From positions 1 through 37,052 of the forward strand of contig CAVURW010000142.1 in NCBI GenBank assembly GCA_963743595.1: a stretch of DNA of 37,052 nt, read 5' to 3'. The first letter of the stretch is position 1. Every line of letters starts with the position of its first letter. Source of the DNA: CAVURW01 sp963743595 (GTDB taxonomy: Bacteria; Verrucomicrobiota; Verrucomicrobiia; Methylacidiphilales; UBA1321). The translations under genes and the position numbers were made by a program. This document shows, one piece after another, positions 24,390 through 31,993 of the stretch. Below the pieces are notes generated by a model that saw only the letters and a list, made by a program, of their open reading frames with translations, was not told where the DNA came from and did no database searches.

Positions 24390-25337
24390 CTATTGCAGGG
24401 AGGGGAAGTGGTCCTGCAACCAACTGGCGGCGTCTTTCGACCATTGGGCAGCCGGAACGCTTGCTTTTAGACGAAGACCGTAGCCGTGGCCTCCCTCAGC
24501 ATAGACGCAATTTTTGAATGTGACGCCAGCTCGTGAAAGGGCTTCAGCGTACGGTAATATGTCGAAATAAGGATCATCCCGAGTTTGAGCCAGAAACATA
24601 ATCGGCATTCCGGTGCTGGGCACTACCTCAGGTGCCAGCTTGTTTGTGCCCTTAGACACGGTCAGGTACGCCGGGTAGATCAGTAGGGCAAAATCGGGGC
24701 GACAGCTCTGCTTATCGATATCATCCATCGGCTCATAGGTCCTTTTGATACCTTCAACCGCCAGCCTTGCAGAAAGATGGCCTCCCGCAGAAAAGCCCAT
24801 CACGCCCAGCCTCGCGGGATCGATTCCGTATTCCCCGGCATGTGCGCGCAAAAGCGAGAGTGCTCGTTGACCGTCCTGGAGAGCACCGTCTCGATTTTTG
24901 GGGACTCGATAGTAAAGAACGGCCGCTACGTATCCGAGCTTGTTCAGCCAGTGAGCAATCTCACTTCCCTCCAGGTCAGAAGCGAGGATTCCATAGCCGC
25001 CGCCCGGACAAATCATGATGGCAGGAGCGGCCACGTGCTTGGCCAGGGGATAAATATAGAGCTGCGGAGCGGTGACGTCGGTGATTCGGGTAACGCCACC
25101 AGAAGTATCACCGAGCTTTCCGGTGCTCGAGCTCTTCTCGTTTGGAGCCAGCTTAGGCCAAACCGCGATTTGAATTTGGCTGCCTTGTGGAGAAACGTCG
25201 ACTCCGGCCTTGGGTACCTGTGCTTGAACGGAAGCACAAATCGACGTCATTAAAATGAATGTCGGAAGCAAGCAACGAACCTTTAACAGCGCGCGCGCTG
25301 ATCCAAATACAAAAGGGGTTCGGAGGTGTCGTTTCAT
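24390..25337 (-). CDS. Secreted alpha/beta-hydrolase esterase (carbohydrate esterase type)
   Basis: 315 residues with an N-terminal signal peptide ending near residue 39 (LLPTFILMTSICASVQAQ). The fold is the acetyl-xylan/feruloyl esterase-like alpha/beta hydrolase. It has the oxyanion-hole GGGYG (112-116), nucleophile S183 in GFSAGGH, an Asp in TRDDPYFD (254/255) and H284 in EGGHGYGL. It would remove acetyl or similar groups from polysaccharides outside the cytoplasm. The start ATG 25337 is preceded by CCTAGGTAAAT. It is divergent from a propeller protein gene across 237 bp holding a strong (C) and a weak (E) copy of the shared dyad, so joint regulation is likely. Exact ester substrate unknown. 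Confidence 0.85.
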   Translation of the reverse strand: MKRHLRTPFVFGSARALLKVRCLLPTFILMTSICASVQAQVPKAGVDVSPQGSQIQIAVWPKLAPNEKSSSTGKLGDTSGGVTRITDVTAPQLYIYPLAKHVAAPAIMICPGGGYGILASDLEGSEIAHWLNKLGYVAAVLYYRVPKNRDGALQDGQRALSLLRAHAGEYGIDPARLGVMGFSAGGHLSARLAVEGIKRTYEPMDDIDKQSCRPDFALLIYPAYLTVSKGTNKLAPEVVPSTGMPIMFLAQTRDDPYFDILPYAEALSRAGVTFKNCVYAEGGHGYGLRLKASVPAAQWSKDAASWLQDHFPSLQ

Positions 25338-25357
25338 ATTTACCTAGGGAAGTTTTG

Positions 25358-25374
25358 CGTAGGTATACATTAAT
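25358..25374 (-). promoter_or_regulatory. Shared dyad, weak site E
   Basis: On the minus strand ATTAATGTATACCTACG. The first 11 bases match the consensus ATCGATGTATA with two changes and the rest do not match. It lies just upstream of the esterase start. Weak candidate. Confidence 0.3.
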
Positions 25375-25473
25375 GTCCATTACAATACATAGCGATTTAA
25401 AAGGCGATTCGACCCGATTCTTACGGTTGCCAAGAGGAACACGACCAGCCTTCCTGGGCAATAATTCGTACAC

Positions 25474-25489
25474 ATCGATTTATATTGAC
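25474..25489. promoter_or_regulatory. Shared dyad, site C
   Basis: ATCGATTTATATTGAC, 85 bp upstream of the propeller protein start and in the divergent region shared with the esterase. It differs from site B by one base over 16. Confidence 0.55.
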
Positions 25490-25574
25490 CACAAGAGACA
25501 ACTTCTTTACCAACATTCGGACTCGTCTCCAAACAGGGAACCAAGACTTGTCGTTGAATGCTAATATTGACGTT

Positions 25575-26708
25575 ATGAGAACAAACATTGCTGCCGTTTC
25601 GCTTCTATGTGTCGGTTTTATTTTTACTGGCGTTTTGAGTTCCGCTTACGGAGATGAATCGACTCCGCCGGGCAAAACTTTTATCGATTACTTTCAGCCC
25701 ACCCCGATTATCAGCACGTTATCGAAGGACTGCTGGGGAACTGCCACGGTTGGTCCGCGTGATCAAAAAAACGGACTGGAAGATCCAACGTTGGCTCAAT
25801 GGGATTACTGGGACGGCCACATCATTAAAGGTCCGGATGGGAAGTACAATCTGTTCTGCAGCCGCTGGGAACAGTCGAAGGGCCACAACGAGTGGTGGAA
25901 TTCAAAAGCCATTCACGCTGTCAGTGACAATCTGTTGGGTCCTTACGAGGACAAGGGGTTACTCTGGCCCGAAAATCAAGGTGGTAAGGGACATAACGTG
26001 ACGGCGCTAGTGATGCCGGATGGGACGTATGCCGTTGTGGTCAGCGAAACTCGGCCCGGGGATGTATTCACTTCCTCCTCGCTGGATGGTCCCTGGACCT
26101 ACGCAGGTAAACTCCAGGTGGCCGATAACGAATACAAGAACCTGGGGAGAATGAGCAACGTCAGCATCATGGTTCGGCCAGACAATAACTTTGAAATCGT
26201 CGCTCGCTCGGGAGCCATTTGGATTAGTAAGAACGGCGTTCTCGGGCCCTACGTCGTGCAAGGTCCAAGTATCTACCCGAAGATCGACGGGATGCCTCAG
26301 CACAGCTTGGGAAACCTTGAAGACCCGGTGATTTGGTACAGTGGCGGCTTTTACCACATCACGGTCAATAACTGGTCGGACCGCAGGGCCTACCACCTCG
26401 TTTCAGCCGACGGGATCACCAATTGGAAATATGAAGGGTTAGCTTATGACCCAACCAAGGTCTTCATTCGCTATACTGACGGTACGATCAATAACTGGAA
26501 CAAACTGGAGCGTCCCAGTGTCTATATCGAAAATGGCCATGTCGTAGCAGTTACTTTAGCGGTGATTGACGTGCCGAAAGATGACGAGAAAGGCAACGAT
26601 GGCCACGGCAGTAAGATCGTGGTTATTCCGTTCGATGGGGCGGCGATGGACAAAGATATCCAAGCGCAAATGAATGCGGCTCCTTCTGCGACCTCGTCAA
26701 CCCATTGA
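25575..26708 (+). CDS. Secreted five-bladed beta-propeller glycosidase-like protein
   Basis: 377 residues with a signal peptide of about 25 residues (MRTNIAAVSLLCVGFIFTGV, cleaved near YGDE). The mature part has repeated propeller-type motifs (WDYWDGHIIKGPDGKYNLFCSRWEQ, then GPYEDKGLLWPENQGGKGHN and LGNLEDPVIWYSGGFYHITVNNWSD). It ends with a short Ala/Ser tail. The motifs resemble the GH43/GH32/GH117 superfamily, with acidic residues in WDGH, ED and DP positions. I cannot name the family or activity. The start is ATG 25575; upstream codons in the same frame overlap dyad C and are rejected. The next gene follows after 75 bp, probably in one transcript. Confidence 0.75.
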   Translation: MRTNIAAVSLLCVGFIFTGVLSSAYGDESTPPGKTFIDYFQPTPIISTLSKDCWGTATVGPRDQKNGLEDPTLAQWDYWDGHIIKGPDGKYNLFCSRWEQSKGHNEWWNSKAIHAVSDNLLGPYEDKGLLWPENQGGKGHNVTALVMPDGTYAVVVSETRPGDVFTSSSLDGPWTYAGKLQVADNEYKNLGRMSNVSIMVRPDNNFEIVARSGAIWISKNGVLGPYVVQGPSIYPKIDGMPQHSLGNLEDPVIWYSGGFYHITVNNWSDRRAYHLVSADGITNWKYEGLAYDPTKVFIRYTDGTINNWNKLERPSVYIENGHVVAVTLAVIDVPKDDEKGNDGHGSKIVVIPFDGAAMDKDIQAQMNAAPSATSSTH

Positions 26709-26783
26709 TACGGATGAACAGACGTGCGCTCAAGACTGGCGTGCTGGATCGTTTGTAGCGTAAACTTAAACCAATATCACAAT

Positions 26784-28382
26784 ATGCGCTCAGAAAGTCG
26801 ACCATCGCGTCTAGGAACTATTCGGCTCACGGTCCTCGTTTTTGGGTTGGCACCGTGGATCTGTATGGCTCAGGAACCCGGAGGCACAGCAATTACGGGG
26901 CTTTTCGTAGATGTCTCGCATCTTCACCACGATTCAAAATCGAACGGTGATACGTGGGATTACATATGGGCTGATGATGACAATATTTATTCGTTCGGCT
27001 GCGATGGTGCGGGCTACGGAGCTAAGGGACGGAATGTGAATTTCAATAAGTTGACGGGAAATCAGTGGGATATCCTTCAGGGGAGTTCGGTCAATACCAT
27101 GGACGATTTCGGAAGGGACTGTCAGAAATGGCCCGATGGAGCGACTTGGAAAGTGACCGGTGGTGATTGTATTGATGGCGTGATTTACGCCTTCATTGCC
27201 GGAAACTGGTACGGCTGCGATCCCGCGTTCGGCGGCAAAGCGCGCGACACCCATTTGCGGCAAACCTCCAACAACATGAGCCTTATCAAATCAACGGATC
27301 ACGGCGTCACTTGGGTACGGCCCATGAAAGAAGAGTACGACCATCCGATGTGGACGAACCCAAAATTCAGCACCGCTTTTTTCTTTAAATTCGGGCAGAA
27401 TGGAGGATCAACCACACAGGACGCTCAGGACAAATATGTTTACGCGATTTCAAATAATGGTTACTGGAATTGCGGTTCGGCTTTCTATCTCGGGCGTGTG
27501 TCTCGGTCAAAAATTGGCGATTTGAATGTCGCCGACTGGGAATATCTTAGCGATGGGAGCTGGACCTCCGATCTCGACAAAGCGACACCTGTTCCAGGAT
27601 TTCCCAATGGAGAAATGAAATGCACCTGCGGTAGCCCAATATGGCTGGCGGGTTTAAAAAAGTATGTGACGGTGACGTGGTACGATCCCGGCAACACGAC
27701 AAAGTGGCACTATCCGGTGGATGTCTACTTCGCGTTTTATCAAGCAGATCATCCGTGGGGGCCTTGGTCTTACATTGGCCAAAAATCGGCAGATGAGTTT
27801 ATCGGCGATCCGCGAGATCGTATCCATCGGTGGTATGGTCCGTCACTGAGCGCTAAGTTCATTACGAATAATCCGGATCGCAGCGTTTCAGCAATCTTGA
27901 CCTTTTCCGGCCAGACCTGGGAGAACAAGCCAGACAGCCTCTATAAGAACAACTCGTGTCCGGTGACGTTTTACGTCAAACCTTCTCCAAGATATGTAGC
28001 GCTCTACAATGACACGGACGCCAAGTACTCGGATGGCTGGGTCCGCTCGGAAAATCGCGGCATGGGCGATATCCATGACGATGTCCACTCAACTGCCAAG
28101 CAGGGAAGCTCTTGCGACTTCACATTTACCGGGGAAGGCATCGAAATCATCTCTGAAAAATACCACGATATGGGCGATGTGGAGGTACTGCTGGATGGGG
28201 TTTCCCAAGGGACGTTCCACCTCTACCAAGACCCGATGCCCCGTCTCTATCAGATTCCATTCTATAGGAACATGTCACTGACTCCCGGTCAACACACAGT
28301 CCGGGTTGTAAACCAAGCGCCTGACGGCACCTTCTGTTTGATCGACGCGTTCAAAGTCTATCGCTCGAGAAACGATCCGTGA
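26784..28382 (+). CDS. Secreted DUF4185-like propeller protein with C-terminal carbohydrate-binding domain
   Basis: 532 residues with a signal peptide (GTIRLTVLVFGLAPWICMAQ). An N-terminal propeller resembling DUF4185 (WDYIWADDDNIYSFGCDGAGYG and SVNTMDDFGRDCQKWPDG) extends to about residue 400. A C-terminal beta-sandwich (about 410-528) of a kind often attached to glycosidases follows: YSDGWVRSENRGMGDIHDDV, GEGIEIISEKYHDMGDVEVL and GQHTVRVVNQAPDGTFCLIDAF. ATG 26784 is chosen because it gives a clean signal peptide; a GTG at 26724 would add 20 residues. Its last 25 bp overlap the 3' end of the convergent PEP-CTERM gene. Enzymatic activity is not provable; it may only bind or cleave the shared polysaccharide. 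Confidence 0.75.
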   Translation: MRSESRPSRLGTIRLTVLVFGLAPWICMAQEPGGTAITGLFVDVSHLHHDSKSNGDTWDYIWADDDNIYSFGCDGAGYGAKGRNVNFNKLTGNQWDILQGSSVNTMDDFGRDCQKWPDGATWKVTGGDCIDGVIYAFIAGNWYGCDPAFGGKARDTHLRQTSNNMSLIKSTDHGVTWVRPMKEEYDHPMWTNPKFSTAFFFKFGQNGGSTTQDAQDKYVYAISNNGYWNCGSAFYLGRVSRSKIGDLNVADWEYLSDGSWTSDLDKATPVPGFPNGEMKCTCGSPIWLAGLKKYVTVTWYDPGNTTKWHYPVDVYFAFYQADHPWGPWSYIGQKSADEFIGDPRDRIHRWYGPSLSAKFITNNPDRSVSAILTFSGQTWENKPDSLYKNNSCPVTFYVKPSPRYVALYNDTDAKYSDGWVRSENRGMGDIHDDVHSTAKQGSSCDFTFTGEGIEIISEKYHDMGDVEVLLDGVSQGTFHLYQDPMPRLYQIPFYRNMSLTPGQHTVRVVNQAPDGTFCLIDAFKVYRSRNDP

Positions 28383-31300
28383 TGAAGACGTGGTTTATAA
28401 CTTTCTTTGGGTTGTCGTTTCTGACGACTCCGGGCTCCCAGTAGCCCTAAGAGACAAGCTCCTCCGATGATGGTGGAAGGCTCAGGCACGGCCCCGGGTT
28501 TAATTTCCACTCCACCGCCCACATAGGGCATTTCATTACCAGTTCCCAGAAAGTTAGTGCCATCACCACTGTAAAAGTCAATCTGACCCAGGAAACTAGC
28601 CTCTGCCCCTGCTCCAGCTGAAAGAACCAAGTGATCCTGGGAGGCGGAATTATTGTAATCATAGACATCCAGTACTGTCGTGGAACTGAGTCCACTTAAA
28701 GAAGTAAACGTGATTACCTCGTTAGCGCTGCCGGCACCAAAGTCGATCGTGGAAGTCGTCCCGCCGGTCAAGGTTACCGCACCGAAAGTCGTGCTGGTAC
28801 CACCCGCGGTAATTCCAAGAGTTCCGCCGTTCAGATTAACAGGCGTGCCGGTGGAAACAGGGGTTGATGAACCGAAGAGTAGACTTCCGCCACTATTGAC
28901 CGTTAAGCTGCTAGTGTTAGCTAATTTACCGGTGACGACTAGAGAGCCACCGTTCACCGTTGTGGACCCTGTATAGGTATTAACACCGGATAAGGTTTCC
29001 GTACCCGTACCGTTCTTAATGAAGTTCAACTGACCATATGATTCAGAGATGACTCCAGAGAACGTTCCCGAGCCATTTGCCACGCCAACCACAATACCAG
29101 GTCCCGGGTAATTTTGTGTAACTGAGCCACTGCCGGTTAAAGCATCTACAAAGACTTCATTTTCTTTAACCTGAAAGTTTCCACCACTTCCTACATTTAA
29201 AGATGCCTGATTGTTCGTCCAATATCCATTTCCGAAGCTCGAAGACTCCAGTGAGCCACCTTCAACATCGATTAAGGCTCCCGCGCTTAAGTTTACGTTA
29301 ATCGTCTTAGTACCAGCCCCGAAGGTTAGTGTACCACTCCCGGTCTTTAGGAGTGTCCCAGTTCCGGTAAACGTTGTGCTGTTGAGAACGATATTACTGC
29401 CGTTGTCGATTTGCGCCGTCGCTCCGCTAGCTACGGAGATATTCCCGGTGCCAAAGGCTCCAGCGTTGTTCTCATCAACCAGGGTTCCCGCACTAACAGT
29501 CGTTCCACCGCTGTAGGTGTTGTTATTGGATAGCTCGAGCGTCCCTGTCCCATTTTTTGTTAGGCTACCTGCCCCATTCTCAGCAATAACCCCGGAAACA
29601 TTCAGATCAATTCCGCTCGATGTCGTGCCTTGCGCCACATTGAATACCAGGTTGTTGCCACTTCGGATGTTTATTCCGACACTGATTAAAGAGGTCGTTG
29701 AACTGGCATTGGACGTGATTCCGTAACCAGTGGTAAAATTGTAGCTTCCACCTCCTGTAGAGGTTATCGTACCCCCGGTCAAAATGTAGTTGGTGTCATA
29801 GCTTTCATTCCCAGTCGTGCTATTGTCAAGAGTCCCTCCGTTAATATTCACGGTAGTAACCGACTGCCCCGCATTGTATCCTAAGGCATCGACCGCATTG
29901 AGCTCCACCGTTGCACCGCTATTGATCGTTAATCCTGCTCGAATAGCCCCCGCCCCTCCGCCGCTGTTAAGTTGCAAGGTGCCGTCATTAACGGTAGTGC
30001 CGCCGGTATAGGTATTAGTACCGGATAAGGTTTCCGTACCCGCTCCGTCCTTGATGAAGGTCAACTGATTAGTTCCATCAGAGATGACTCCAGAAAACGT
30101 TCCCGAGCCATCTGCCACGCCGACAACAATACCGGGCCCCGGGAAGGTTTGCGTAACTGAGCCACTGCCGGTCAAAGCATCTACAAAAACTTGATGTTCC
30201 TTAAGCTGGAAGGTACCAGCACTTCCTACATTTAGAGATGCCTGATTGTTCGTCCAATTTCCCTTTCCGTAGCTAGAAGACTCCAATGAGCCACCTTCCA
30301 CGTCAATCAATGCTCCCGCACTTAGGTTTACGTTAACCGTCTGACTGGGGCCCCCGAAGGTTAGTGTGCCAGTCCCCGTCTTTAGGAGCGTCCCAGTCCC
30401 GGTAAACGTCCCGCTATTGAGAACAATATTACTGCTGTCGTCGATTTGCACCGTGGCTCCGCTAGCTACGGAGATAGTTCCATTATTGCCAAAGGCTCCA
30501 GCGTTGTTCTCACCAACCAAGGTGCCTGCGTACACTGTTGTCGATCCAGTATAGGTATTATTACCGGATAAGGTTTCCGTACCCGTACCGTCCTTGATGA
30601 AGTTCAACTGAGCAGATCCATTAGAGATAACTCCAGAGAACGTTCCCGAGCCATTTGCCACGCCAACCACAATACCGGGTCCCGTATAATTTTGCGTAAC
30701 TGAGCCACTGCCGGTTAAAGCATCTACCAAGACTTGATTTTCCTTAACCTGGAAAGTTCCAGAACTTCCTACATTTAGAGATGCCTGATTGTTCGTCCAA
30801 AATCCATTTCCGGAGTTGGAAGACTCCAATGAGCCCCCTTCAACATCAATCAAGGCTCCCGCAGTTAGGTCTACGTCAATCGCCTGACTGCCGCTGCCGA
30901 AGGTTAGTGTACCATTCCCCGTCTTCAGGAGCGTCCCAGTTCCGGTAAAGGTCGCGCTATTGAGAACAATATGACTGCTGTTATCGATTTGCACCGTGGC
31001 TCCAGTAGCCACGGAGATAATCCCATTATTGCCAAACGCTCCAGCGTTGTTCTCACCAACTAAGGTGCCTGCGTTCACCGTTGTGCCGCCGCCGTAGGTA
31101 TTTGTGCCACTCAACGTGAGCGTTCCCGGTCCGCCTAGGGTCAGGGAGCCGAATGCGCCGGTAATAGCGTTGGATATCGTAACTCCACCGTTCATGACAT
31201 TAATCGTGCCGCCATTGCTGGTGAGCGTTACGGGTTGAGAGAGGGTGATTCCGCTGGTATTGGTTGTTTGCAAGATGCCGCCATCCAAGGTGATTCCGCT

Positions 31301-31912
31301 GGTTGAACCCAGATCCCCGCTTGCGCTAATTGAAAGGGTGCCTCCCGAAATAGTGGTTGTACCACTATAGCTGTTCGCAGCATTAGAAAGCGTCAGTACA
31401 CCCGCGCCAGTTAGGTTAAGGCCATTCGATCCGGTGACAATGGCACCGATATTTGCAGTGCCACCGATATCGACATTGCCCGCAGATGCGAGGCTCAGCG
31501 TTAGTATGCTCGCCGTTCCAATTGAGAGATTGCTTCCATTATTAACAAAGAGAAGATCGTTCGATGCAGCAAGTGGAACTGAATTTGAACCCCCGTTTAA
31601 CGTTATTGTAGCACCGCTGCCGCTGTCAATCGTGACGGCCACTGAGCTTTCATCATTTAAAGTACCTATGTTTAAACTGGACCCACTAAGCGTGAATGTG
31701 CTTGGAGAGTAGGTAATAGAGGTAAACGTAACGTCACTCGTTGGCACCGGAGAACCCGCCGAGTAGGTGGCTGCTGCCGACAAATCGGTGGAGCCATTTT
31801 TCACGTCATCCTCAGAGTTCGCATGGGCAGGGATTGCACCCGATAAAAGAAGAACGGAAAGAAACAGACGCAGCGCTAAATGTTTATTCATAAGAAATTG
31901 TGGTTTCATGGC
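28358..31912 (-). CDS. Autotransporter-associated beta-strand repeat protein with PEP-CTERM anchor
   Basis: Very large surface or secreted protein of about 1184 residues: signal peptide (ALRLFLSVLLLSGAIPAHA), then a long right-handed beta-helix. The helix is built of autotransporter-associated repeats (LTLSGTNTYGGGTTVNAGTL, YTGGTTV-type motifs every few rungs) and is rich in Gly, Thr, Ser, Asn. Near the C-terminus is the PEP-CTERM signal VPEPSTIIGGACLLGLLGARSR, normally recognised by exosortase/EpsH sorting. An unusual 20-residue tail follows (QKRQPKESYKPRLHHGSFLE). Start ATG 31912 has a purine run before it; ATG 31891 or 31990 are possible. It lies 81 bp downstream of the sialate esterase gene in the same direction. 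Likely a matrix or adhesion component; no exosortase is in the window. Confidence 0.88.
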   Translation of the reverse strand, partial: AMKPQFLMNKHLALRLFLSVLLLSGAIPAHANSEDDVKNGSTDLSAAATYSAGSPVPTSDVTFTSITYSPSTFTLSGSSLNIGTLNDESSVAVTIDSGSGATITLNGGSNSVPLAASNDLLFVNNGSNLSIGTASILTLSLASAGNVDIGGTANIGAIVTGSNGLNLTGAGVLTLSNAANSYSGTTTISGGTLSISASGDLGSTSGITLDGGILQTTNTSGITLSQPVTLTSNGGTINVMNGGVTISNAITGAFGSLTLGGPGTLTLSGTNTYGGGTTVNAGTLVGENNAGAFGNNGIISVATGATVQIDNSSHIVLNSATFTGTGTLLKTGNGTLTFGSGSQAIDVDLTAGALIDVEGGSLESSNSGNGFWTNNQASLNVGSSGTFQVKENQVLVDALTGSGSVTQNYTGPGIVVGVANGSGTFSGVISNGSAQLNFIKDGTGTETLSGNNTYTGSTTVYAGTLVGENNAGAFGNNGTISVASGATVQIDDSSNIVLNSGTFTGTGTLLKTGTGTLTFGGPSQTVNVNLSAGALIDVEGGSLESSSYGKGNWTNNQASLNVGSAGTFQLKEHQVFVDALTGSGSVTQTFPGPGIVVGVADGSGTFSGVISDGTNQLTFIKDGAGTETLSGTNTYTGGTTVNDGTLQLNSGGGAGAIRAGLTINSGATVELNAVDALGYNAGQSVTTVNINGGTLDNSTTGNESYDTNYILTGGTITSTGGGSYNFTTGYGITSNASSTTSLISVGINIRSGNNLVFNVAQGTTSSGIDLNVSGVIAENGAGSLTKNGTGTLELSNNNTYSGGTTVSAGTLVDENNAGAFGTGNISVASGATAQIDNGSNIVLNSTTFTGTGTLLKTGSGTLTFGAGTKTINVNLSAGALIDVEGGSLESSSFGNGYWTNNQASLNVGSGGNFQVKENEVFVDALTGSGSVTQNYPGPGIVVGVANGSGTFSGVISESYGQLNFIKNGTGTETLSGVNTYTGSTTVNGGSLVVTGKLANTSSLTVNSGGSLLFGSSTPVSTGTPVNLNGGTLGITAGGTSTTFGAVTLTGGTTSTIDFGAGSANEVITFTSLSGLSSTTVLDVYDYNNSASQDHLVLSAGAGAEASFLGQIDFYSGDGTNFLGTGNEMPYVGGGVEIKPGAVPEPSTIIGGACLLGLLGARSRQKRQPKESYKPRLHHGSFLER
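28946..29488 (-). repeat. 543-bp internal coding repeat, unit C
   Basis: Encodes a block of about 181 residues from GTLVDENNAGAFG to YTGSTTVNGGS. It is closely similar in DNA to units A and B, with mostly single-base differences and one codon missing, as expected of recent duplication. It is separated from unit B by about 500 bp of unrelated repeat sequence. Confidence 0.75.
29985..30526 (-). repeat. 543-bp internal coding repeat, unit B
   Basis: Middle copy, directly adjacent to unit A, starting GTLVGENNAGAFGNNG and containing the shared blocks NNQASLNVGS, VDALTGSGSVTQ and GPGIVVGV. Confidence 0.75.
30527..31069 (-). repeat. 543-bp internal coding repeat, unit A
   Basis: First copy in the protein, starting GTLVGENNAGAFGNNGIIS. 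The next copy starts exactly 543 bp downstream, so the reading frame is kept; this allows copy number to vary without frameshift. Confidence 0.75.
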
Positions 31913-31993
31913 TTTTTTGAAGTTCAAATGATTAGGGTCTACTGCGTCCGAGTGGAGTAACGCCGCGATAAGGTTAGAAAATCGATTCATCAG

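Noticed and set aside
24232..24444. Minus-strand frame of 70 codons ending LPTVLGKVSHNSLPQK
   Set aside because: It overlaps the end of the esterase gene in another frame and has no ribosome site or recognisable homology; at most a remnant of an older gene.
28946..31069. Possible CRISPR or satellite array
   Set aside because: The repeats are long, in-frame coding modules without short spacers.
28680..31712. Several Val/Pro-rich plus-strand frames opposite the PEP-CTERM gene
   Set aside because: Antisense shadows of the repeat-rich coding sequence; no starts or ribosome sites.
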